64,000 nt of DNA from Alphaproteobacteria bacterium (GTDB lineage: Bacteria > Pseudomonadota > Alphaproteobacteria > Micavibrionales > Micavibrionaceae): NCBI GenBank assembly GCA_021775995.1, contig JAJFGS010000013.1, positions 434,001-498,000 of the forward strand. Reading direction: 5' to 3'. This document shows positions 52,598 through 60,701 of this stretch, piece by piece. Every line of letters begins with the position of its first letter. Position 1 is the stretch's first letter. A model generated the notes under the pieces. The model searched no databases. It saw only the letters and a list, made by a program, of their open reading frames with translations, and was not told where the DNA came from. Made by a program: the position numbers and the translations under genes.

Positions 52598-53698
52598 TTA
52601 GGCATGAAAAGCCCTATCCAGAGCGGTTTTTAAAATTTCAGCCGTTACGTCGTCTTGGTGAACCTCTGTGCTTAAAACCTGTCGCCAAGTTCTGGCACCC
52701 GGGATTCCTTGAAATAATCCTGTCATATGACGGGTGATGGATTTCACGGGCGTTTCATAGCGTTTTTGCTGATCGATAATATAGGGAATCATCTGCATGA
52801 CAATTTCTTCGGCAGAAGGTAGATTTTCAGTACCATAAAATTCCTCTTCAACTTGACGAAGAAACCATGGATTTTGGTAGGCTTCACGACCAATCATGAC
52901 GCCATCAAAACCCACAAAACTGTCATCCCCGCGATCTGCGTTAGCAGATACTAACAGCGGGGATCCAGATGTGTTCAGCGAAGCTGAACTCTTTTGCAGA
53001 TCCCGTTCGTGCAAACCTCCTGCGGAGGTGCCAACGGGATGACGGAGGAGGTGTTGGATTCTTTCAATGTCGCGAATGCCGCCATTCACTTGGATATTTA
53101 AATCAGGGAAGGCGGTTCTTATTTTTTCGGCAATTTCATATTGTAAGGGAGGTACTTCACGGTTTTCTTTTGGACTTAAACCTTTGAGCCATGCTTTGCG
53201 TGCGTGAACAATAAAAGTTTGGCAGCCCCCTTGTTTGGAAACGGTTTCAATGAAATTTTTTAGAAAATTATAATCATCACTATCATCAATACCAACGCGG
53301 CACTTTACGGTCACGGGAATGTTCACGGCGTTTTGCATCGCCTTTATACAGCTTGCAACCAGTGCTGGCTCTTTCATCAGGCAGGCTCCGAAAGAGCCGC
53401 TTTGTACACGTTCCGACGGACAGCCACAATTTAAATTTATTTCATTATAGCCTGCAACCTCGCCCATCTTAGCAGACGTCGCGAGGTCATCGGGGTCAGA
53501 ACCACCCAGTTGGAGTACAACAGGATGCTGGCTTTTATCAAAACGTAAAAAACGTTCGGCTTCACCATGAATAAGGGCGCCCGTAATTACCATCTCTGTA
53601 TAAAGGGTGAGCGAGGGCGCAATGAGGCGGTGAAAATAACGGCAATGCCGATCTGTCCAATCCATCATGGGGGCAATGCTGATGATTTTATTTTTCAT
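52598..53698 (-). CDS. dusA: tRNA-dihydrouridine(20/20a) synthase with an in-frame repeat insertion
   Basis: Start taken at ATG 53698 (MKNKIISIAPMMDWTDRHCR); a GTG at 53722 would add eight residues. DusA features are the FMN-site SIAPMMDWTDRHCRYFHRL, LQLGGSDPDDLATSAKMGEV, the catalytic Cys in NLNCGCPSERVQSGSFGACL and GVMIGREAYQNPWFL. Between IERIQHLL and FVGFDGVMIG, where relatives have a direct connection, lie about 41 extra residues (RHPVGTSAGGLHERDLQKSS and onward). These are encoded by a palindromic element. The insertion sits in a surface loop of the barrel, so activity may be kept. The enzyme reduces U20/U20a in the tRNA D-loop. Confidence 0.92.
   Translation of the reverse strand: MKNKIISIAPMMDWTDRHCRYFHRLIAPSLTLYTEMVITGALIHGEAERFLRFDKSQHPVVLQLGGSDPDDLATSAKMGEVAGYNEINLNCGCPSERVQSGSFGACLMKEPALVASCIKAMQNAVNIPVTVKCRVGIDDSDDYNFLKNFIETVSKQGGCQTFIVHARKAWLKGLSPKENREVPPLQYEIAEKIRTAFPDLNIQVNGGIRDIERIQHLLRHPVGTSAGGLHERDLQKSSASLNTSGSPLLVSANADRGDDSFVGFDGVMIGREAYQNPWFLRQVEEEFYGTENLPSAEEIVMQMIPYIIDQQKRYETPVKSITRHMTGLFQGIPGARTWRQVLSTEVHQDDVTAEILKTALDRAFHA
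52922..53043. repeat. Palindromic element inside the dusA coding sequence
   Basis: 122 bp. Hairpin 1 runs from GTCATCCCCGC to GCGGGGATCC and contains an inner ATCTGC/GCAGAT stem. A central palindrome TTCAGC/GCTGAA follows. Hairpin 2 runs from GATCCCGTT to AACGGGATGAC with an inner CCTCC/GGAGG stem. This is the longest and best preserved of the two-hairpin elements in the window. It is read through in frame by dusA. Confidence 0.9.
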
Positions 53699-53834
53699 GC
53701 TTTTTTTTACCGCTACGGACACGGCGGACGCAACGTATTTTTTATAATATATTTAACGTTGTGAGCATGGCGGGCTTTGCGGTTTATTTTTTACTGGCTT
53801 GAAATTTAAGACAATTTGGCCTATTTCAATAAGG

Positions 53835-54353
53835 ATGGGCAGAAAAATTATCTTTATAGCGGTTGTATTGTTTTTAAGCGGGTTTGGTGTTGGTAAAGCC
53901 AGCCTGGCGCAAACAGAAGAAATTTTTAACAATTCTGGTCTGGAAATTCCTCGATTTGTGAGCGTGCGTAGTGATAAGGTTTTTGTCCGCACAGGACCAG
54001 CCTTAAGATATCCCATTAAATGGGTCTATAAGCGTGAAGGTATGCCCGTCGAAATTATTCAAGAATTTGATACATGGCGAAAAATTCGTGATTTAGAGGA
54101 CGGAGAAGGCTGGATTCATCAATCTTTATTGTCAGGACAACGTAATGCCGTTGTCACGCAAGAAGACGGAAATGCCTATTTTTATAAAAAACCAGAGTTA
54201 ACATCAAAAAAGGTCGCTCAAATTGAAAATGGTAATGTCATAACACTGGATAAGTGTGCTGTTTCGTGGTGTAAGGCCGCAATTAATGGTTTTTCTGGCT
54301 GGATTGAAAGAAAGTCACTTTGGGGTATTTACGACACTGAAGAATTCGACTAG
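53835..54353 (+). CDS. Exported SH3-domain protein
   Basis: ATG at 53835 gives a clear signal peptide (MGRKIIFIAVVLFLSGFGVG, cleavage near SLAQ); an in-frame TTG at 53799 is less likely. The 172-residue protein has two bacterial SH3-like domains: RFVSVRSDKVFVRTGPALRY...GWIHQSLL and GNAYFYKKPELTSKKVAQIE...GWIERKSLWGIY. Such proteins usually target murein in the periplasm, without catalytic domain. It is divergent from dusA; the 54421 gene begins 67 bp after its stop. Confidence 0.8.
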   Translation: MGRKIIFIAVVLFLSGFGVGKASLAQTEEIFNNSGLEIPRFVSVRSDKVFVRTGPALRYPIKWVYKREGMPVEIIQEFDTWRKIRDLEDGEGWIHQSLLSGQRNAVVTQEDGNAYFYKKPELTSKKVAQIENGNVITLDKCAVSWCKAAINGFSGWIERKSLWGIYDTEEFD

Positions 54354-54420
54354 AATCTTAAGTAAGGGTGGTCATTCGTATCACCTTTTCAATTTTAATA
54401 ACCCGAACCTAAAAATACAC

Positions 54421-55410
54421 ATGCTTGATTTTATGAACAAAGCCGATGTGGCTCATCGGATTCACTATGCGATTCACGCTATGAGCGCTGATGATGATCG
54501 TGGCATAGACGGTATGAAAGCAACTTTGTTGTTGGCTGGGTTGTATGTGGAATGCGCCTTCTTATTTGATAATTGCGAAGAAGCTTTGCAAGGCACTTTT
54601 GTTAAATTAGGTGATTTATTAAATTGTGATCCTTTGGATGGTGACATTGATATTGCCGCGATGCCGCCTGCCAGCATCATTGACTTTGATGCCGAGATGG
54701 GACGGGCATTGGCGAGAGAATTTTTTGAAGAATGGTTGGATTGTGAATATGAATTTCACAGAATGATTTTAGATTTAACCCAGCAGATTTTTAATCAGTG
54801 GGAAGACTCTACAAATGGCGGGGGCCAGCATAAATCTGAAAGTTTCCGTTTGCTGATTGAGTGTACCTATCGCGCTATGGGGTATGAGTTAGCGGCACAA
54901 GAACTTTGTGACGTTGTGATTGAAAAGAAAATTGGTGTTGATGGTTGGAATTTAGCGGACAGCATTAGCAGTCTTGCCGGATTAGCCGGACGTAAACTTT
55001 CTTACTCTCATGGAGGGCGTGATCAATGTTGTTGGTTCCGTGGTTCGGACTTACCAGACTTGCTCGATCAAACGGCGTATGTGATGACACAAGAGGCGGT
55101 GCGTTTGGGCATGCCAACAGGAACAGATTGGCGATTTGGATTGCCCGCAAATGACGCCCCTGTCAATGCGCCGACTTTATTGGTCAATAGTATTGAAGGT
55201 GTTTGTGAAGATTTTTTCCGTGCTATCAACCTTCATGATTATCATGATCATGCTGTTTGTGCGGCAAAAGCAGCGGGGCGCATGTTGGCTGTAGCTTGTG
55301 CTGGTGAACGCCCAGAGTTAGAACCTCCGATTGGTAAGCCATTAGCAATGGCGGCTTTAACTGAAAGCTATAAAAGTGCCTGTGTTGAATATGCGGCGGT
55401 TAGTTATTGA
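54421..55410 (+). CDS. Hypothetical 329-residue protein
   Basis: Start at ATG 54421 (MLDFMNKADVAHRIHYAIHA) or 54433. The frame extends further upstream without a good start and overlaps the SH3 gene there. The protein is soluble, mostly helical, acidic and cysteine-rich (for example YVECAFLFDNCEEALQ, FEEWLDCEYEFHRMILDLTQ, HGGRDQCCWFRG). No signal peptide. I do not recognise a family. It ends directly against the convergent 55411 gene with no gap. Confidence 0.6.
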   Translation: MLDFMNKADVAHRIHYAIHAMSADDDRGIDGMKATLLLAGLYVECAFLFDNCEEALQGTFVKLGDLLNCDPLDGDIDIAAMPPASIIDFDAEMGRALAREFFEEWLDCEYEFHRMILDLTQQIFNQWEDSTNGGGQHKSESFRLLIECTYRAMGYELAAQELCDVVIEKKIGVDGWNLADSISSLAGLAGRKLSYSHGGRDQCCWFRGSDLPDLLDQTAYVMTQEAVRLGMPTGTDWRFGLPANDAPVNAPTLLVNSIEGVCEDFFRAINLHDYHDHAVCAAKAAGRMLAVACAGERPELEPPIGKPLAMAALTESYKSACVEYAAVSY

Positions 55411-55785
55411 TTAGGTCAGGCTAGGAGCATTATTATTTGACACCAACTGCGATGGCGCAAGTCCTGTTCCAGATAGCCTTCTATGCAATCTTTTAAGTTC
55501 TTGCCCAGAAAAAATGCTCTCTATTTCATGCATGACCTTTGCCGCTACTTCTCTTAAATTACCAAATTGCCAATCTGGTAATTCTGCATGCAGATCAACA
55601 CATTTTTCTAGTGTTTTAAAGGCATCATTGAATTTATCTTGCCGTAGTAGGATTTTTATTTTTTCCATGTAATAGCTAGCCGTTCTTTCGAGAGGGGCGA
55701 TTCCATTAAAATCTCCAGCAAAAGTTAGAGGTATTAGTGGAATTGGCTCATATGGTGAAGCGTTTATCATATCTCTATATATCAT
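55411..55785 (-). CDS. Hypothetical 124-residue protein
   Basis: A small soluble protein with a TPR-like helical region (TASYYMEKIKILLRQDKFND, AFKTLEKCVDLHAELPDWQF) and a basic C-terminal segment (ELKRLHRRLSGTG). No family recognised. It is convergent with the 54421 gene and divergent from fabA, from which it is separated by only 73 bp. Confidence 0.55.
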   Translation of the reverse strand: MIYRDMINASPYEPIPLIPLTFAGDFNGIAPLERTASYYMEKIKILLRQDKFNDAFKTLEKCVDLHAELPDWQFGNLREVAAKVMHEIESIFSGQELKRLHRRLSGTGLAPSQLVSNNNAPSLT

Positions 55786-55858
55786 ACTTTTAATGTCTTT
55801 TGGAAAAATCCTTAACTACACTTGATTCATAGGCTGTGAATGGTTAAGAATCGTTGAT

Positions 55859-56407
55859 ATGTCAGTACAAGAAAAAGTAAGAGATAATATGAGCTTTACA
55901 CCGCAATCCAGCTATTCCTATGACGAAATTATAGAATGTGGCGAAGGTAAATTATTCGGTCCCGGTAATGCCCAATTGCCTTTACCTAATATGTTGATGT
56001 TTGACCGCATCACTCATATTTCTGATGAGGGCGGTGCACATGGTAAAGGGCAGGTGGTTGCTGAATTGGATATAACGCCTGATTTATGGTTCTTTGATTG
56101 CCATTTTAAGGGAGATCCCGTGATGCCAGGTTGCTTAGGCTTAGATGCGCTGTGGCAGCTTACAGGGTTCTTTTTAGGTTGGACGGGCGCTCAAGGCTCT
56201 GGCCGCGCCATTGGAGCGGGTGAAGTGAAGCTAACCGAGCAGATACTGCCAACCTCAAAGAAAGTGACATACACAGTCGATATTAAACGCTTCATCAATC
56301 GTAAACTTGTACTTGGCGTAGCCGATGGACATGTTGAAGTTGATGGTAAGACGGCGTTTGAAGTCACCGACATGAAGGTTGGTCTGTTTGATAATTCAGG
56401 GAATTAA
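55859..56407 (+). CDS. fabA: 3-hydroxydecanoyl-ACP dehydratase/isomerase
   Basis: The 182-residue protein has the FabA hot-dog fold with [31 protein letters not shown], the active-site histidine region [20 protein letters not shown] and the end [13 protein letters not shown]. It makes cis-3-decenoyl-ACP, committing chains to unsaturated fatty acids, and works with FabB. An ATG at 55889 is an alternative start. A diverged copy of its last 30 codons occurs at 57134, after the lysE-like gene. Confidence 0.95.
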   Translation: MSVQEKVRDNMSFTPQSSYSYDEIIECGEGKLFGPGNAQLPLPNMLMFDRITHISDEGGAHGKGQVVAELDITPDLWFFDCHFKGDPVMPGCLGLDALWQLTGFFLGWTGAQGSGRAIGAGEVKLTEQILPTSKKVTYTVDIKRFINRKLVLGVADGHVEVDGKTAFEVTDMKVGLFDNSGN

Positions 56408-56437
56408 GTATTTTAAGATACTTTTGGAGTGCCCTTA

Positions 56438-57127
56438 ATGAACCTTGCTCTTGCAGATTTATTTACATTATTCTTGGCTGTTGTTGTTTTGGCTATAAAG
56501 CCTGGCCCTTATATGCTGGCTTTTACTTCTATGGCAATGGATGGCCGCATAAAGTCTATGTTTTTCTTTTGGGTTGGTGGCACCGCCTTAGGGGGAACTC
56601 TCCTTTATTTTGCTTTGTTGTGGGGGATGTCTCTCATCCCAGAGGATTTTGGCTTTGCTTTTATATTCATAAAAGCACTCGCAGCTCTTATTTTTATAAA
56701 TTTGGGGGTAATTTCTCTTAAGGGTACTTTAGAGCTGGATCAAAAGGCAGGTTTCAAAAAAGCAGAAAAAATTAGTTCTCAAAATATTTTAAAAAACCTA
56801 CTGAGCGGCTTTTTCTTAACTCTTAGCAATCCTCTTGATATTATCTTCGTTTTAACAATTATTCCTGCGCTGGTTGGAACAATGACCTTTTCTTTTTTAG
56901 ATGTTTTTGCCATTCGAGGAGTGGTTATAAGCGCAGATGTTTTGGTGCTTGGTTCTTACTGCATACCTATTTTTATTTTTAGAAATTTTCTGAGCAAAAA
57001 GTCTTTGAAGAAATTACGCGTATTTTCCTCATGGGCAATGATTGCCATTGGCTTTTATTTGCTGGTCAATATACTGTTTGTGCAGTTTGATTTGTACGAA
57101 ACGGGTCTATTGGGTGCGAAAAGATAA
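56438..57127 (+). CDS. LysE-family amino-acid exporter-like protein
   Basis: ATG at 56438 has GGAG 9 bp upstream. The protein of about 229 residues has six predicted helices, an N-terminal LAVVVLAIKPGPYMLAFTSM (the LysE/RhtB proline-glycine signature) and GFFLTLSNPLDIIFVLTIIP in the middle. LysE/RhtB proteins export amino acids or similar small molecules. It interrupts the usual fabA-fabB pair and is followed at once by a fabA 3-prime remnant, suggesting it arrived as an insert. Confidence 0.85.
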   Translation: MNLALADLFTLFLAVVVLAIKPGPYMLAFTSMAMDGRIKSMFFFWVGGTALGGTLLYFALLWGMSLIPEDFGFAFIFIKALAALIFINLGVISLKGTLELDQKAGFKKAEKISSQNILKNLLSGFFLTLSNPLDIIFVLTIIPALVGTMTFSFLDVFAIRGVVISADVLVLGSYCIPIFIFRNFLSKKSLKKLRVFSSWAMIAIGFYLLVNILFVQFDLYETGLLGAKR

Positions 57128-57133
57128 TTTTTT

Positions 57134-57223
57134 GGCCGCGTTGAGGTTGATGGCAAGGTCGCTTGCGAAGTGAGCGATATGAAGGTTGGCTTGTTCGATA
57201 ATTCAGCGGGTTCTGCTACCTAA
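57134..57223 (+). pseudogene. Diverged remnant of a fabA 3-prime end
   Basis: Translation gives GRVEVDGKVACEVSDMKVGL followed by FDNSAGSAT and a stop. This aligns with the intact FabA C-terminus [20 protein letters not shown] and FDNSGN. Many differences are at third codon positions, so the two copies diverged under selection before one lost its 5-prime part. No start codon or ribosome binding site is present. Confidence 0.85.
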
Positions 57224-57227
57224 ATAT

Positions 57228-57818
57228 TTACATCTGCAAAGTAGCGGCGCGCATAGAGTTTTTTCTTGTTTTGCGTTTCTCCCTGGTTTTACGTCTGTCT
57301 CTATTTGCAGTCTGTTCAACAACATAGTCGAGTAAACTTCCATCAGATTTGGTGACAGGCATAATGGTTTTTATTGTAAAAAAACCACCCTTTTTTTTAT
57401 CTCTGGTTTGTTCACTTTCTAGGCTTTCTTTAAGGGAGTTAATCTCGGCTGGCATAAGACATAAATTACTTGTTTTATTGTCGCCGCCCCAATGAATACT
57501 TAGACCATGATCTATTGAAAAATGTCCAAATTTTTTGGGGACAATAACTTCAGGATGTCGCATACCATGTTCTGTCATAATACTTATGTCTTGATCGGAA
57601 AATCCCAATCTTTTTAAGATATGAGGCTTATTTTGAGCAAAATGCTTGTAGAAGTTATTTTTTCCGTTAAAATTAAATGCTTCGCGTATGGCACTTCGTT
57701 GCCGTTTTGGTGCTTTAATTACTTCAAACTCAACAAGCTCCAATTGACCTTCATATTTTGCTACGACGTTAAAGGCCTCTCTGCCTATGTTCCGCCTTTT
57801 CCGTATTTTTTTACCCAT
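57228..57818 (-). CDS. HNH-like nuclease domain protein
   Basis: The 196-residue protein is basic, with a central segment GHFSIDHGLSIHWGGDNKTS followed by NLCLMPAEINSLKES. This resembles HNH endonuclease cores (D-H...G-G-D-N...N-L...N-x-x-K), although the first CxxC pair is absent. N- and C-termini are Arg/Lys-rich (MGKKIRKRRNIGREAF and ANRDRRKTREKRKTRK), suggesting nucleic-acid binding. It is opposite in direction to the fab genes and begins 4 bp after the fabA remnant, so it seems to belong to the same insertion. Nuclease activity is inferred. Confidence 0.6.
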   Translation of the reverse strand: MGKKIRKRRNIGREAFNVVAKYEGQLELVEFEVIKAPKRQRSAIREAFNFNGKNNFYKHFAQNKPHILKRLGFSDQDISIMTEHGMRHPEVIVPKKFGHFSIDHGLSIHWGGDNKTSNLCLMPAEINSLKESLESEQTRDKKKGGFFTIKTIMPVTKSDGSLLDYVVEQTANRDRRKTREKRKTRKNSMRAATLQM

Positions 57819-57929
57819 AATAGCAATACCTAATCTAAACTCTTGATAATTGTTTATGGTAACCCTTGATTTGTGTCAATAAAAATTTCCTATTTGTTAT
57901 CAGGCGCGGAATCCTTTAAAACACTCCTC

Positions 57930-59165
57930 ATGAGCAATACTTCACAAAGACGCGTGGTCGTCACAGGGTTAGGGATCATTTCTTGTATTGGAAATGATAC
58001 GGATACAGTTCTAGCAAGCTTAAAGGCAGGTCAGTCAGGTATTACCAAAGACGATACCTATGCCGAAATGGGGTTTCGGAGCCAAGTTTCTGGTAAACCT
58101 GATATTAATCTGGAAGAAGCCATCGATAAACGCCTATTTCGTTTTATGGGTGATGGTGCGGCCTATAATCATTTGGCCATGGAGCAAGCCATCGAAGATG
58201 CAGGACTGGGTGAAGACCAAGTATCAAACCCGCGTACAGGAATTATTATGGGTTCTGGTGGGCCATCAACACGGTCTCAAGTCGCAGCGGCGGATATTGC
58301 ACGTGAGAAAGGACCAAAACGTGTTGGTCCGTTCGCCGTGCCTAAATGTATGAGCTCAACAAATTCAGCAACGATTGCGACGAACTTTAAAATTAAGGGT
58401 GTGAATTATTCTATTAGTTCTGCTTGTTCAACATCGGCGCATTGTATTGGTAACGCCGTTGAACAAATTCAATTAGGTAAACAAGATATTATGTTTGCTG
58501 GTGGTGGTGAAGAATTAGATTGGACGCTTTCTGTTTTATTTGATGCAATGGGGGCGATGAGTTCTAAATATAATGACAACCCTGCAACGGCGGCACGGGC
58601 TTATGATGCAAACCGTGATGGTTTTGTTATTGCTGGCGGCGGCGGTGTTGTCGTGCTGGAAGAATATGAAGCGGCCAAAGCGCGTGGTGCCAAGATATAT
58701 GCTGAAGTTACAGGGTATGGCGCAACATCAGACGGTGCGGATATGGTTGCCCCAAGTGGTGAAGGGGCGTTGCGTTGTATGAAGCTGGCCATGAGTACCG
58801 TAAATACACCTATTACTTATATAAATACGCATGGAACGAGTACGCCTGCAGGAGATATTACGGAACTGAATGCTATTCGTGAAGCATTTGAGGGAAAAGA
58901 TATTCCCCATATCAGTGCAACAAAATCGATGACAGGTCATAGTCTTGGTGCGACAGGCGTGCAAGAAACAATTTATTGTATCTTAATGATGCAGAATGAT
59001 TTTGTGGCGCCAAGCATTAATATTGAGACCTTGGATGAGGGGGCACAAGGCTTGCCGATTGCAACGACACGTATTGATAATGTTAATCATCAATCTGTGA
59101 TGTCAAACTCATTTGGTTTTGGTGGCACAAACTGCACCTTGGTGTTGAGTAAGGTGGAGGGCTAA
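57930..59165 (+). CDS. fabB: Beta-ketoacyl-ACP synthase I
   Basis: ATG at 57930 ([20 protein letters not shown]) is preferred over an in-frame start at 57873. The 411-residue condensing enzyme has the nucleophile cysteine in [20 protein letters not shown] and the two histidines in [18 protein letters not shown] and [18 protein letters not shown]. The end [14 protein letters not shown] is typical. It elongates the cis-unsaturated intermediates from FabA. fabI follows by 4 bp. Confidence 0.94.
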   Translation: MSNTSQRRVVVTGLGIISCIGNDTDTVLASLKAGQSGITKDDTYAEMGFRSQVSGKPDINLEEAIDKRLFRFMGDGAAYNHLAMEQAIEDAGLGEDQVSNPRTGIIMGSGGPSTRSQVAAADIAREKGPKRVGPFAVPKCMSSTNSATIATNFKIKGVNYSISSACSTSAHCIGNAVEQIQLGKQDIMFAGGGEELDWTLSVLFDAMGAMSSKYNDNPATAARAYDANRDGFVIAGGGGVVVLEEYEAAKARGAKIYAEVTGYGATSDGADMVAPSGEGALRCMKLAMSTVNTPITYINTHGTSTPAGDITELNAIREAFEGKDIPHISATKSMTGHSLGATGVQETIYCILMMQNDFVAPSINIETLDEGAQGLPIATTRIDNVNHQSVMSNSFGFGGTNCTLVLSKVEG

Positions 59166-59169
59166 TACA

Positions 59170-59982
59170 ATGAGTGAATTTAAGTCAGAAATTATGAAGG
59201 GTAAGCGCGGCCTAGTGATGGGAGTCGCAAACGAGAAGTCGATTGCGTGGGGAATGGCGCGGACTTTACATGCGCATGGCGCAGAAATGGCCTTCACCTA
59301 TCAAGGTGATGCGTTTGGCAAGCGTGTTAAACCTTTAGCAGAGTCAATTGGCGCTGAGGTTTTGATTGATTGCGATGTCTCTAAAGAAGAAGATTTGGAC
59401 AATGCCTTTGCGATTATTAAGCAAGAATGGGGCGAGCTAGATTTTGTTATTCATGCGATTGCTTATTCAGACAAAGAAGAATTAAAAGGGAGATATGTTG
59501 ATACATCGTTAGAAAATTTTCTAACGTCTATGCATATTTCTTGTTACAGCTTTACGAGTGTTATGCGCCGAGCCGCACCGATGATGAAACCGGGCTCAAG
59601 CGCGGTGACTCTATCCTACTATGGCGCAGAAAAAGCCATGCCGAGCTATAATGTGATGGGGGTGGCAAAAGCCGCCCTTGAATCATCTGTGCGTTATCTG
59701 GCGGCAGATTTAGGACAAGATGGTATTCGTGTAAACGCGATATCTGCAGGTCCTATGCGCACATTGGCAGGAGCAGTTATTGGCTCTGCCAGAACAACTT
59801 TCAAATATAGTCAGCTGACGTCACCGTTACAGCGTCCTGTTGATCTTGATGAGCTTGGCGGCTCAGGACTTTATCTTTTGTCTGACTTATCAGGTGCTGT
59901 TACTGGTGAAATTCATTATGTTGATTGTGGCTTTAATGCTGTTGGTATGATTCCGCATGATGCGCTGAAAGAGTTTGGTTAG
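59170..59982 (+). CDS. fabI: Enoyl-ACP reductase (NADH)
   Basis: The 270-residue SDR-like enzyme starts MKGKRGLVMGVANEKSIAWG and has the FabI catalytic region LSYYGAEKAMPSYNVMGVAK (Y-x6-K). RVNAISAGPMRTLAGAVI and GEIHYVDCGFNAVGM follow. It carries out the last reduction of each fatty-acid elongation cycle. It completes the fabA-fabB-fabI set. The HTH gene starts 7 bp after its stop. Confidence 0.95.
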   Translation: MSEFKSEIMKGKRGLVMGVANEKSIAWGMARTLHAHGAEMAFTYQGDAFGKRVKPLAESIGAEVLIDCDVSKEEDLDNAFAIIKQEWGELDFVIHAIAYSDKEELKGRYVDTSLENFLTSMHISCYSFTSVMRRAAPMMKPGSSAVTLSYYGAEKAMPSYNVMGVAKAALESSVRYLAADLGQDGIRVNAISAGPMRTLAGAVIGSARTTFKYSQLTSPLQRPVDLDELGGSGLYLLSDLSGAVTGEIHYVDCGFNAVGMIPHDALKEFG

Positions 59983-59988
59983 TTTTTG

Positions 59989-60666
59989 ATGTTAAAAACT
60001 CTAACACCTAAACAATGTAGAGCAGCGCGTAGTCTTTTAAATTTAAGCCAGCCTGATTTATCTTCTATTTCAGGTATCCATATCCAAACAATAAGTAAAT
60101 TTGAAAACGATACAGGATCGCCGTCACAAAGCACTTTGGATAAACTCTTCCATGCTCTTGAATTGGCCGGAATTGAGTTCATTGATGGTGGAGTGCGCGA
60201 AAATGATACATTGCTAACTTTAAGTGGCAGTGAAGGTTTTGAGACTTTTCTGGATGATGTTTATCAAACGGCATTACAGCATGGTACTCATAAAACCCCA
60301 TGTAAAATTTTTGTTTCCAACGCTGTGCACTCGAATTGGATTAAGTGGATGGGGAAGAAGAAATGGGAATCTCATGTACAGCGAATGGTTAAAATTAAAA
60401 ACAAAATGGACATAAGAATCATCGTAAAAGAGAAGGATAATTTCTTTCCTGCTATATCATATTCTCAATACAAATGGTCTCCAGATCATCTTTTTAACGA
60501 CAAATCTTTTTATTCCTATCACGATAAATTAGCGTTTTTAAATTTTAAGGATGATGATGTTAGTGTAACAATTATGCGACAAGCGGAATTTGCAGAAGGT
60601 TATCGTTCCTTGTTTGAAATTGCTTGGGATCAATACGCTAAAGTACCAAGTGCATTGGAAGCATAA
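59989..60666 (+). CDS. XRE-type HTH protein with a PLD-like C-terminal region
   Basis: The 225-residue protein starts at ATG 59989 and has an XRE helix-turn-helix (TPKQCRAARSLLNLSQPDLS, HIQTISKFENDTGSPSQSTL). The C-terminal domain of about 140 residues (KIFVSNAVHSNWIKWMGKKK, MDIRIIVKEKDNFFPAISYS, FAEGYRSLFEIAWDQYAKVP) resembles the effector or PLD-like halves of TrmB-type regulators. Placed 7 bp after fabI, it could regulate fatty acid synthesis, but that is only positional. Confidence 0.75.
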   Translation: MLKTLTPKQCRAARSLLNLSQPDLSSISGIHIQTISKFENDTGSPSQSTLDKLFHALELAGIEFIDGGVRENDTLLTLSGSEGFETFLDDVYQTALQHGTHKTPCKIFVSNAVHSNWIKWMGKKKWESHVQRMVKIKNKMDIRIIVKEKDNFFPAISYSQYKWSPDHLFNDKSFYSYHDKLAFLNFKDDDVSVTIMRQAEFAEGYRSLFEIAWDQYAKVPSALEA

Positions 60667-60701
60667 GTTTAAGATTTCTTTTTAAACTGCAATAAATTGT
60701 A

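Noticed and set aside
54256-54420. Upstream extension of the 54421 gene into the SH3-domain gene
   Set aside because: The extension overlaps a well-supported signal-peptide protein in another frame and lacks a ribosome binding site; ATG 54421 is a better start.
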